Source: Crocinitomicaceae bacterium
Lineage (GTDB): Bacteria; Bacteroidota; Bacteroidia; Flavobacteriales_D; Crocinitomicaceae
Reading direction: 5' to 3'
NCBI GenBank assembly: GCA_030830385.1
Contig: JAURNA010000251.1
Location: forward strand, 1 to 9,262
Length of the DNA stretch: 9,262 nt
In this document: one piece after another, positions 1 through 5,681 of the stretch
Numbering within the stretch: position 1 is the first letter of the stretch
Layout: each line of letters starts with the position of its first letter
Notes under the pieces: generated by a model
What the model was told of the DNA's origin: nothing
The model's database searches: none
Seen by the model: the letters and a program-made list of their open reading frames with translations, nothing else
Position numbers and translations under genes: made by a program

Positions 1-322
1 ATCGGGCAAATACATCCAGTGTAGATTTCTTCTTTGCCTTTTCTTGTTCTTCGATGGGAACAAAAATGTACGGGGCTCCGGAAATTTCCTGAAAACCAGA
101 TACAACCTCTTTATCGGAACGTTCGATAACGTCAATTAACACAGCTTCCGCAAAGCGCTTTTTTTTCTTGGTGATGCGCGCGCGGGCCGTTTGTCCCGGA
201 AAGGTATTGTCGACAAAAATGATGTAGTCTCCCTGCTCCGTGGGAATTCTGGCTACTCCTTTTCCTCCGAAGGCGTAATCCTCGATTTTTATATCGATTA
301 CCTGTCCCCGGTGAATTTGCAT
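1..322 (-). CDS. TRAM-domain RNA (uracil-C5) methyltransferase, RlmD/TrmA-like; N-terminal part only
   Basis: The first 107 residues are visible; the rest, including any catalytic domain, lies off the left edge. Residues 1-67 read as a TRAM RNA-binding domain: an AFGGKGVAR motif, a stretch ending in FVDNTFPGQTARARI, and a basic TKKKKRFAEA segment. This is the typical start of RlmD-type 23S rRNA uracil-C5 methyltransferases, SAM-dependent enzymes acting on rRNA in the cytoplasm. After it comes a segment with SGAPYIFVPIEEQ, where canonical RlmD carries its iron-sulfur cysteines; no cysteine is present in the visible part. I recall Bacteroidota homologues of this cysteine-free type, but that is memory. 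The ATG lies 2 nt after the lpxA stop, so the gene is probably the last or a later member of the lpx transcript. It could be another TRAM-domain protein, since the catalytic part is unseen. Confidence 0.7.
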   Translation of the reverse strand, partial: MQIHRGQVIDIKIEDYAFGGKGVARIPTEQGDYIIFVDNTFPGQTARARITKKKKRFAEAVLIDVIERSDKEVVSGFQEISGAPYIFVPIEEQEKAKKKSTLDVFAR

Positions 323-324
323 AA

Positions 325-1101
325 TCAGATCAACCCTTTAATAGTGCCTTTGTCGGAGTTCTCGATGAACTTCAGAATCTGGGTGCGAATCGTCGATTCA
401 GCAATGGAATCTTTCACTGCTTCGATTCCTTTGCTCACGTTTGTATTCTGGACGTAGATTAAACGATATATATCTTCAATTTCCTTGATTTTCTCATCGT
501 CAAAGCCACGACGGCGCAATCCAATCGCATTGACTCCGGCGAAGCCAAGCGGCTCTCTCGCTGCCTTGATATACGGTGGAACGTCCTTGCGCACCAAAGA
601 AGCTCCTCCAATGAATGCAAATTCTCCAATTCGGACAAATTGCTGAGCGGCTACTTTTCCTTCCAGGATGGCGTTATTTTCAATGATAACGTGACCGCTA
701 AGTCCGACATAGCTTGCAAGAATGACATCGTCTCCGATCTGGCAATCGTGTGCCACGTGCACGTAGGTCATCAAAAGGCAATTGCTTCCAACCGTCGTTT
801 TCCAGCGATCTTTTGTTCCGCGATGGATGGTTACACATTCGCGAATTCGGGTATTGTTGCCGATTTCAACAGTTGTGTGCTCTCCATCAAATTTTAAATC
901 CTGTGGAGACACACCAATTACTGCTCCCGGAAAAATCTCACATCCTGCACCGATTGTGGTTCCCGGGTATATGGTAACATTTGGATGTATAATCGTGCCG
1001 TCTCCGATGGTAACGTTCTCATGTACCGTTGAGAAGTTGGCTACGCGAACATCATTTCCGAGTTCGGCCTTGCTTGAGACATCCGCAAACTTTCCGATCA
1101 T
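325..1101 (-). CDS. lpxA: UDP-N-acetylglucosamine O-acyltransferase LpxA
   Basis: This cytoplasmic enzyme moves a 3-hydroxyacyl chain from ACP to the 3-OH of UDP-GlcNAc, the first step of lipid A synthesis. The 258 residues are close to the usual length of about 260. Residues 1-185 are hexapeptide repeats of the left-handed beta-helix type; the C-terminal helical part has the family segment GLRRRGF (194-200). Family hallmarks are SPQDLKF (65-71), RIRECVTIHRGT (85-96) and HVAHDC (115-120). Without gaps, H118 aligns to the catalytic H125 of E. coli LpxA and G166 to its acyl-length ruler G173, which would fit a long (C14 or longer) hydroxyacyl donor; that part is inference. The ATG overlaps the lpxC/fabZ stop as ATGA, so translation is probably coupled. 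The next gene starts 2 nt after the stop. Confidence 0.97.
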   Translation of the reverse strand: MIGKFADVSSKAELGNDVRVANFSTVHENVTIGDGTIIHPNVTIYPGTTIGAGCEIFPGAVIGVSPQDLKFDGEHTTVEIGNNTRIRECVTIHRGTKDRWKTTVGSNCLLMTYVHVAHDCQIGDDVILASYVGLSGHVIIENNAILEGKVAAQQFVRIGEFAFIGGASLVRKDVPPYIKAAREPLGFAGVNAIGLRRRGFDDEKIKEIEDIYRLIYVQNTNVSKGIEAVKDSIAESTIRTQILKFIENSDKGTIKGLI

Positions 1102-2501
1102 TCTTCTTTGTCCTTAATGATTTGTGCGAGCATCTCGGCCTCAACAACAGGCTTTCCATTCACATATCCAACTCCCCCCATATTCACCAGTCCACGGCGA
1201 ATTGGAGACATCAGACAGAGTTCAAATACCATTGTATCTCCGGGAAGTACCTTTTGTTTGAACTTCACGCTGTCAATCTTCATAAAGTAGGTAGAGTACA
1301 AATGTGGATTTTCGACTTTACTGAGCGCGAAAATTCCTCCTACCTGTGCCATTGCTTCAATCTGAAGAACTCCGGGAAAGACGGGATTTCCCGGGAAGTG
1401 CCCTGTGAAAATGGGTTCGTTCATTGTAATGTTCTTCACGCCAATGACCGACTCTTCCCTGATTTCCATGATCTTATCCACCATGAGGAAAGGAAATCGG
1501 TGCGGGAGCATGCGCTCAATGTCATTGATGTCGTAGAGCGGCTCCTTATCCAGATCGAACTTCTTTCCTTTCTTCGCCTGCGCTTTCATGTACTCTTTCA
1601 GCACTTTCGCGTATTGAACGTTTCCTGAATGTCCGGGACGAGCTGCGAGGATATGCGCCTTAATTGGTCTTCCAACGAGTGCTAAATCACCCAGAATATC
1701 TAGCAACTTGTGGCGTGCAGGCTCGTTTTCGAACTTCAATTTGGTGTTGTTGAGCACGCCCATTCCTTTGATGTCAACTTCGAGTCCTTCTTTGCCCAAC
1801 AATTTGGCGAGGGAGTCCAACTCTTGTTTGTTGACGCTTTCGCGCTCTACAAGAACAATTGCATTATTGAGGTCTCCTCCTTTAATCAAGTTGTTTTTTG
1901 CGAGGTATTCCAATTCGCGCAGGAACACGAACGTTCTGCAAGAAGCGATGTTTTCCTTAAACTCGCGAAGGTTGTACATGCTGGCATGCTGTGTACCTAA
2001 CACCGGCGATTTGTAATCAACCATTACCGTTACACGGTGATTCACATCGGGAACCGCCAGAAACTCAATGCCTTTCTCGACGTCTTCCCATGGTATATTT
2101 TCATCCAGTTCGAGGTAAACCCGATCCGCTTTTTGATCTTCGTATCCAACCGACTCAAGTCCTTCCACGAAATGCGCTGCGCTTCCATCCAAAATTGGAA
2201 TTTCGGGACCGTCTATTTTGATCAGCGCGTTGTCAACCTGGCAGCCGTACAGTGCAGCGAGGATGTGTTCAGTGGTGTATACGCGAACTCCATTTTGCTC
2301 GAGTGTTGTTCCACGCTCCGTGCTTACAACAAGGTCACAATCGGCTTTTACAAAAGGTTCTCCTTCGAGGTCGATACGTTGAAATTTGTACCCGTGATTA
2401 TCGGGAGCCGGTACGACTTCAAGATTCACCAACTCTCCTGTGTGTAGCCCAACTCCCTGGAATGAAACGGGAGCTTTCAGCGTTCGTTGCTTTTCGCTCA
2501 T
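1098..2501 (-). CDS. lpxC/fabZ: Bifunctional LpxC deacetylase / FabZ 3-hydroxyacyl-ACP dehydratase fusion
   Basis: This 467-residue protein joins two cytoplasmic enzymes. Residues 1 to about 300 are LpxC, the zinc deacetylase that commits UDP-3-O-acyl-GlcNAc to lipid A. E78 and H79 lie in TTEHILAAL, H264 and D268 in RHKLLDILGD, and H291 in HSGN. These match the E. coli zinc ligands H79, H238 and D242 and the catalytic E78 and H265, with a constant offset of 26 after an insertion in the middle of the domain. A lysine-rich linker (about 301-320) leads to FabZ (about 322-467), which dehydrates 3-hydroxyacyl-ACP in fatty acid synthesis. Its catalytic pair is H368 in GHFPGNPVFPG and E382 in QIEAMAQ, 14 residues apart as usual. 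The fusion is characteristic of Bacteroidota and puts two users of the same 3-hydroxyacyl-ACP pool on one chain. The gene starts 6 nt after lpxD ends and overlaps lpxA by 4 nt. Confidence 0.97.
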   Translation of the reverse strand: MSEKQRTLKAPVSFQGVGLHTGELVNLEVVPAPDNHGYKFQRIDLEGEPFVKADCDLVVSTERGTTLEQNGVRVYTTEHILAALYGCQVDNALIKIDGPEIPILDGSAAHFVEGLESVGYEDQKADRVYLELDENIPWEDVEKGIEFLAVPDVNHRVTVMVDYKSPVLGTQHASMYNLREFKENIASCRTFVFLRELEYLAKNNLIKGGDLNNAIVLVERESVNKQELDSLAKLLGKEGLEVDIKGMGVLNNTKLKFENEPARHKLLDILGDLALVGRPIKAHILAARPGHSGNVQYAKVLKEYMKAQAKKGKKFDLDKEPLYDINDIERMLPHRFPFLMVDKIMEIREESVIGVKNITMNEPIFTGHFPGNPVFPGVLQIEAMAQVGGIFALSKVENPHLYSTYFMKIDSVKFKQKVLPGDTMVFELCLMSPIRRGLVNMGGVGYVNGKPVVEAEMLAQIIKDKEE

Positions 2502-2507
2502 GAACGG

Positions 2508-3548
2508 TTAGTCTTTTGTTAATTCTTTGATTTTATCTTCCAATGCTTTCAGACGATCCAGAATTCTGGGAAGTCTTCTGATGCCGAGGTACGATTTCTT
2601 GTATTCATCGCTTTCGAACGCAGGTGATCCCATGAATTTCGAGTCTGGAGCGATGTCTGATCCCACACCCGATTGTGCAGCAATCATTACGCGATCTCCA
2701 ATTTTCAGGTGTCCGGCCAATCCAACTTGTCCACCAAGCAACACATTCTTGCCCACTTTCGTAGATCCGGCGATTCCCGTTTGAGCGGCCATTGCGGAAT
2801 TCATTCCGAATTCAACATTGTGCCCAACCTGACACAAGTTGTCGAGTTTGGCACCCTTTCGAATCACGGTGCTTCCCATGGTCGCCCGATCTACTGTTGT
2901 ATTCGCTCCCACGTCTACATAATCTTCCAGGATCACATTTCCGATTTGCGGAATCTTCTGGAATTCTCCTTTTTCATTCGGTGCAAATCCAAATCCATCT
3001 GCTCCGATCACGGCTCCTGCATGGATGTTACAATGCTCTCCGATGATGCAATCGCGGTAAATCGTTACGCTCGGATAAATTGTTGTGTTGTCACCAATCA
3101 CCACGTTTGAACCAATGGTCACATTCGGATAAATCGCAACGTTATTTCCAATTTTGGCGTTCTTTCCGATATACGAAGAAGCTCCCAGGTAAATTCCTTC
3201 TCCGACAGTTGCCGTTTCATCGATAAATGCGTTTGGCTCAATGCGCGGTTCTTCTTTGCTCAGCGTATCGTAGAATTCGAGGAGTTTTGCAAAGCAAGAG
3301 TAAGCGTCTTCCACACGAATCAACGTAAGACCTTCCGGAAGTGCGTTGGACGGCTCAAACGTTTTATTTACGATGCAAATACTCGATTCGGTCTTGTAGA
3401 TGTGTTCTTCGTATTTCGGATTGGCTAGAAAGGATAACGCACCCGGTTTTCCTTCTTCAATTTTCGCTAAAGCGGTTATCTCAACACCGGGATCCCCCTG
3501 TATGGTTCCGTTTATGATACCAGCGATCTGCTCAGCCGAAAATTTCAT
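2508..3548 (-). CDS. lpxD: UDP-3-O-(3-hydroxyacyl)glucosamine N-acyltransferase LpxD
   Basis: LpxD adds the second 3-hydroxyacyl chain, on the 2-amino group exposed by LpxC, and is the third step of lipid A synthesis in the cytoplasm. The 346 residues match the usual length. Residues 1-100 form the N-terminal uridine-binding domain (IAGIINGTIQGDP, then GALSFLANPKYE). Residues about 105-305 are hexapeptide repeats of the left-handed beta-helix (for example IGKNAKIGNNVAIYPNVTIG). The C-terminal part (about 318-346) is a charged helix (LDRLKALEDKIKELTKD), as in the trimeric family members. The catalytic histidine is H243 in CQVGHNVEF, equivalent to H239 of E. coli. The segment IGADGFGFAP (181-190) is another family signature. 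It is the first lpx gene of the run; a 75-nt gap separates it from the DUF4258-like gene upstream. Confidence 0.97.
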   Translation of the reverse strand: MKFSAEQIAGIINGTIQGDPGVEITALAKIEEGKPGALSFLANPKYEEHIYKTESSICIVNKTFEPSNALPEGLTLIRVEDAYSCFAKLLEFYDTLSKEEPRIEPNAFIDETATVGEGIYLGASSYIGKNAKIGNNVAIYPNVTIGSNVVIGDNTTIYPSVTIYRDCIIGEHCNIHAGAVIGADGFGFAPNEKGEFQKIPQIGNVILEDYVDVGANTTVDRATMGSTVIRKGAKLDNLCQVGHNVEFGMNSAMAAQTGIAGSTKVGKNVLLGGQVGLAGHLKIGDRVMIAAQSGVGSDIAPDSKFMGSPAFESDEYKKSYLGIRRLPRILDRLKALEDKIKELTKD

Positions 3549-3552
3549 GCGT

Positions 3553-3560
3553 CAAAAATA
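3553..3560 (-). promoter_or_regulatory. Possible -7 element upstream of lpxD
   Basis: The minus strand reads TATTTTTG, an exact match to the Bacteroidota -7 consensus TAnnTTTG, only 4 nt before the lpxD ATG. No TTG is found at the usual 17-21 nt upstream. Transcription from here would give an almost leaderless mRNA. The AT-rich setting could produce this by chance, so the call is weak. Confidence 0.25.
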
Positions 3561-3582
3561 TAAAAAAGTCCCCGTTGCTACT

Positions 3583-3595
3583 CTGTGAAACACAG
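3583..3595. repeat. 13-bp perfect inverted repeat in the lpxD upstream gap
   Basis: CTGTG-AAA-CACAG: 5-bp arms around a 3-nt centre, in the 75-nt gap between the DUF4258-like gene and lpxD. It could be an operator for a dimeric regulator or a small hairpin in a read-through transcript. There is no T-run after it, so it is not a convincing terminator. A repeat of this size can arise by chance. Confidence 0.35.
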
Positions 3596-3623
3596 GTTTT
3601 ATCAACATCGTTGGTTTCATAGA

Positions 3624-4304
3624 TCACTTACAATCCCGGTCTCCTTCGAAGTGAAGGTCATGGATGTTCAACTTGTTCTTGTACCAAATGACTTCTGCAC
3701 CTACTTCGAGTGTATCCACCTGAAATACCAGGTAATGTTCTGGTTTCGGGCGAATGGAAAGATTTGTTTGGGAAAAGTCCACACGTGCCGAAGACTTCAA
3801 TGCTTCCAAAATCTGACCTGATCTGTTCAGGTTGAGTCGTTCCAGCTTGCAGGACAACATTGAGGTTGAATCCGGAAATACAAGGGTCGAATCATTGGGG
3901 AAATGCAAAATCGTTCCCCATCCTTCATCGGATGTTTTGACTCCCCTTCCTTCACTGGATAAGAATACTTCGGAAACAAAGCTTTCGTATGGTAACGTGT
4001 AGGCAAATTTCATGCCTTGACTCTCAATCACGTACGCTTTGGATTCACCGTCCTTATCGCTCTCTGAAAAATAAACGTCTCCGTGGTTGAGTGCATCGAT
4101 AACGTCTTCTTCCGTGATTCCTCTGCCCTCCATTTCCGCTGCTGTTTTATCTGACACAACGACCAGTCGGTCAAGAATAGAGTTTTTTACCCGATTTTCC
4201 GGAAGCCATGAGCAACCACGATTTCGGAAGAAAAAGAAAACAAAGATCAGGCCCAGTCCGAAACCAATGCCGTAAAACTTCAGTCTTCTTACAAATGATT
4301 CCAT
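3624..4304 (-). CDS. DUF4258-like membrane-anchored protein
   Basis: A 226-residue protein of unknown function. After a short basic N-terminus (FVRRLKFY), residues about 10-26 form one hydrophobic segment (GFGLGLIFVFFFF), most likely a membrane anchor. A segment with NRGCSWLPENRV and ILDRLVVVSD follows, then ITEEDVIDALNHGDVYF and a region ending KAYVIESQGMKFAYTLP. The 45-115 part resembles, from memory, the DUF4258 domain found in proteins encoded near lpxD in Flavobacteriia; I cannot confirm this without a profile search. The rest, up to the C-terminus, is not recognised. The ATG at 4304 is preferred over an in-frame GTG at 4319 because it is the first ATG and sits just before the hydrophobic segment. 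It is separated from lpxD by 75 nt and may be co-transcribed with it. A role in the envelope is an inference from the anchor and the neighbourhood. Confidence 0.75.
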   Translation of the reverse strand: MESFVRRLKFYGIGFGLGLIFVFFFFRNRGCSWLPENRVKNSILDRLVVVSDKTAAEMEGRGITEEDVIDALNHGDVYFSESDKDGESKAYVIESQGMKFAYTLPYESFVSEVFLSSEGRGVKTSDEGWGTILHFPNDSTLVFPDSTSMLSCKLERLNLNRSGQILEALKSSARVDFSQTNLSIRPKPEHYLVFQVDTLEVGAEVIWYKNKLNIHDLHFEGDRDCK

Positions 4305-4314
4305 GCTCTTTTTT

Positions 4315-4346
4315 GCCACGAAGATAGTCTGAATCTCCGAATTCAG
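4315..4346 (-). promoter_or_regulatory. Probable promoter region of the DUF4258-like gene, with an inverted repeat
   Basis: The minus strand has TATCTTCG at 4319-4326, one mismatch from the Bacteroidota -7 consensus TAnnTTTG, 14 nt before the ATG at 4304. The surrounding 15 bases (4315-4329) match 14 of 15 bases at the promoter-like site before the DUF493 gene (5964-5978), which supports a real element. No TTG is seen at the -33 distance. Just upstream lies an inverted repeat, CTGAAT (4329-4334) and ATTCAG (4341-4346), where a regulator could bind. Confidence 0.4.
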
Positions 4347-4463
4347 GGGGCTGATGAATCCTCAACGTCTTTTTCTGTCCGTTTCTGTTGCCACGAAATT
4401 GAAGCACACACTGACGATTTGTCTCTTTTTTGACTACGTCATGGGGGTACTGGTCAAAATGCG
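4347..4463. other. Intergenic region between the divergent DUF4258-like gene and the plus-strand pseudogene
   Basis: No open reading frame of interest and no clear RNA gene is seen here. The only structure noted is a second copy of the 10-mer TTGCCACGAA (4388-4397), the first being at 4313-4322. No TAnnTTTG box is visible on the plus strand that could serve the former plus-strand gene. Confidence 0.5.
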
Positions 4464-4793
4464 ATGAAGCTGACATCCGTTTCAAAAAGTAAGACGTATG
4501 GTTTTGCCGAAAACAATGCAATTCGGGTAGGTGAATCTACGGATGGTCAGAACCCTGCCAATGAACGATGATTGTTAGACGCCCTCGATGGTCTCAACGG
4601 GGAAGAAATTACAAACCGACGACTCGCAGTTGTTGTATTTTAAAACGGAACGTGGTTTTTTGGTGAGGGGTTTTTGAATGTTTTTGAGGTGACCTGAGAG
4701 GGGATTGAAAAGCCAGTCGAATATCCATGAAATATGTACGGGAGGTGTCTGGACAAACATCGAAAGGTTCCAAGGGACGTCAGAATTCGTTGA
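4464..4793 (+). pseudogene. Decayed gene of a small Bacteroidota protein family (often named '2-dehydro-3-deoxyphosphooctonate aldolase')
   Basis: This is the only gene-like signal on the plus strand. From the ATG at 4464 the frame reads SKSKTYGFAENNAIRVGE, then NPANER, a TGA stop at 4569, then LLDALDGLNGEE and RRL. After a short scrambled stretch the same frame continues FFGEGFLNVFEVT, TGA (4695), EGIEKPVEYP, TGA (4728), NMYG. Three single-base deletions explain the scrambled part (about 4625-4661): the other frames supply AGT TGT TGT (SCC) at 4628-4636 and FKTERG at 4639-4656. The repaired order RLGSCC-FKT-G-FFGEG is what I remember for Bacteroidota proteins with TYG..NPI.VGG, NER, NGE, GSCC.FKT and NMYD motifs. 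These often carry the aldolase name, probably wrongly. Their function is unknown to me. At least three stops plus the deletions show the gene is dead. It converges on trxA. Family identity is from memory; the broken reading frame is seen directly. Confidence 0.8.
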
Positions 4794-4802
4794 CACAATA
4801 AG

Positions 4803-4848
4803 AAGGGCCGAATCAAAAGTCGAAACGGCCCCTTTTCCTTTTATTTTG
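4803..4848. terminator. Bidirectional rho-independent terminator between trxA and the pseudogene
   Basis: The arms AAGGGCCG (4803-4810) and CGGCCCCTT (4826-4834) form an 8-bp stem with one bulged C and a 15-nt loop. On the plus strand the stem is followed by a T-rich tail (TTTTCCTTTTATTTT, 4833-4847). On the minus strand it is followed by TTCTTATTGT. It sits 26 nt after the trxA stop and 9 nt after the pseudogene's last stop, so it probably once ended both convergent transcripts and still ends trxA. Confidence 0.8.
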
Positions 4849-4859
4849 TTCAATTACGA

Positions 4860-5177
4860 TTAAAGCAATTTATTGAGCTTGTCTACGAGTACTGCCTCTG
4901 GAACTGCCCCAACTGATTTATCCACAACTTCTCCTCCTTTGATGAAAAGCACGGTAGGAATGTTTCGAACACCGAATTTCATGGAAACATCACGGTTATG
5001 ATCTACGTTCACTTTACCAATTACTGCTTTCCCATCGTATTCAGCCGACATCTTTTCAATGATCGGCCCAATCATACGACAGGGTCCACACCACTCGGCC
5101 CAAAAATCAACCACCACCGGCTTATCCGATGCCATTACTACTTCCTCAAAATTCTGATCTGTGATCTCTAATGCCAT
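4860..5177 (-). CDS. trxA: Thioredoxin
   Basis: A 105-residue single-domain thioredoxin, the normal length, with no signal peptide, so a cytoplasmic disulfide reductase kept reduced by thioredoxin reductase. The active site WCGPC is at 29-33 (cysteines 30 and 33). The buried aspartate D24 in VVVDFWAEWC and the cis-proline P74 in RNIPT are both present. The C-terminal GGEVVDKSVGAVPE region is also typical. It is the first ATG of the frame and no upstream gene overlaps it. It stands alone, with a promoter candidate upstream and a terminator downstream, so it is likely a one-gene transcript. The other possible family members (periplasmic TlpA-like proteins) are unlikely because there is no leader. 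Confidence 0.96.
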   Translation of the reverse strand: MALEITDQNFEEVVMASDKPVVVDFWAEWCGPCRMIGPIIEKMSAEYDGKAVIGKVNVDHNRDVSMKFGVRNIPTVLFIKGGEVVDKSVGAVPEAVLVDKLNKLL

Positions 5178-5210
5178 ATCTAATGCTATTTGTTATTCAA
5201 CCTGTTTGGT

Positions 5211-5239
5211 CAAAATTAATTCTAAAAACGGGACGTCAA
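5211..5239 (-). promoter_or_regulatory. Promoter of trxA (Bacteroidota type)
   Basis: The minus strand has TTG (5237-5239), an 18-nt spacer, then TAATTTTG (5211-5218), an exact match to the -7 consensus TAnnTTTG at acceptable spacing. The start of transcription would fall near 5204, giving a leader of about 27 nt before the trxA ATG at 5177. Confidence 0.6.
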
Positions 5240-5244
5240 GAACT

Positions 5245-5268
5245 TTGCCAGAAAAATCTTTCTGCCAA
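5245..5268 (-). terminator. Hairpin after the sorting-domain-like gene, possible weak terminator
   Basis: Imperfect inverted repeat TTGCCAGAAA (5245-5254) and TTTCTGCCAA (5259-5268) with a 4-nt loop; nine of ten pairs match. It begins 15 nt after the stop at 5284 and lies just upstream of the trxA promoter, where a terminator would be expected. The T-run after it on the minus strand is poor (AGTTCTT), so efficiency is doubtful. Confidence 0.4.
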
Positions 5269-5283
5269 CCTGTCATGTCTGCA

Positions 5284-5679
5284 TCATGGATTTCTCACTT
5301 CCATTTTTTTCATTGTCTTCTGGTTATCTGTTCGGAGGCAATAGAAATAATGTCCATTGGAGATCGTAGTGGTATCGAAACGAATGATGTTTCCGCCGGG
5401 AAAACATTCTTTTCTGGACACTTCCTGTAAGAGATTCATGTTTTCATCAAGGATTTGAAAGGCTACTTCTTTTACGTTTTCAGAAGTGAAATAAAACGCT
5501 ACTTCACCTGCCGCCGGATTGGATTCCAAACCGAATAAAACGCAGTAATCTTCCTTTGATGGATTTCTTCTTCCCATGAGTTTCAGCAACTGACGGTACC
5601 CGATGAACAGAATTAAACCGGATAGGGTTACAACAAGTGTATTCAGAACGACCGACGAGATTGACATCATGAGTACCAT
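5284..5679 (-). CDS. Small membrane-anchored protein with a T9SS C-terminal-domain-like (FlgD/Ig-type) fold
   Basis: A 131-residue protein. Residues about 9-28 are a hydrophobic segment (VVLNTLVVTLSGLILFIGY) followed by R29, K33, R37, R38 and K42. The positive-inside rule would therefore place the C-terminal domain in the cytoplasm, which is inference. Residues about 52-131 look like a type IX secretion sorting domain: SNPAAGEVAFYF at the start, VAFQILDENMNLLQEV in the middle, and a GNIIRFDTTTISNGHYFY stretch ending LRTDNQKTMKKMEV. Real T9SS substrates carry this module after a cleavable signal peptide and a cargo domain; here there is neither. It may be a stand-alone beta-sandwich rather than a secretion signal. 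It starts 2 nt after the DUF493 stop (nearby ATGs at codons 4 and 5 are alternatives) and is the last gene of the run. Function unknown. Confidence 0.8.
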   Translation of the reverse strand: MVLMMSISSVVLNTLVVTLSGLILFIGYRQLLKLMGRRNPSKEDYCVLFGLESNPAAGEVAFYFTSENVKEVAFQILDENMNLLQEVSRKECFPGGNIIRFDTTTISNGHYFYCLRTDNQKTMKKMEVRNP

Positions 5680-5681
5680 CC

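Noticed and set aside
1029..1628. 199-codon plus-strand open frame across lpxA and lpxC/fabZ
   Set aside because: It is antisense to two clearly identified enzymes with all catalytic residues intact; a shadow frame.
4305..4319. GTG start at 4319 for the DUF4258-like protein
   Set aside because: It would lie on the -7-like box; the ATG at 4304 is placed better and precedes the membrane segment directly.
4171..4521. 116-codon minus-strand open frame overlapping the start of the DUF4258-like gene
   Set aside because: It overlaps, in another frame, the membrane segment of a well-formed protein and has low-complexity, non-protein-like composition.
4464..4793. TGA read as tryptophan, making the plus-strand relict a live gene
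   Set aside because: TGA is the normal stop of lpxA, lpxC/fabZ, terC, menD and others here, and three single-base deletions would still be needed; decay is simpler.
4347..4820. Small structured RNA (tmRNA, 6S, SRP RNA or tRNA) in the gene-free stretch
   Set aside because: No tRNA T-arm or CCA-type end, no tmRNA or SRP signature was found, and the pseudogene and terminator explain most of the sequence.
4575..4853. 92-codon minus-strand open frame downstream of trxA
   Set aside because: It starts inside the terminator hairpin, its protein looks like nothing coherent, and it is antisense to the better supported plus-strand pseudogene.
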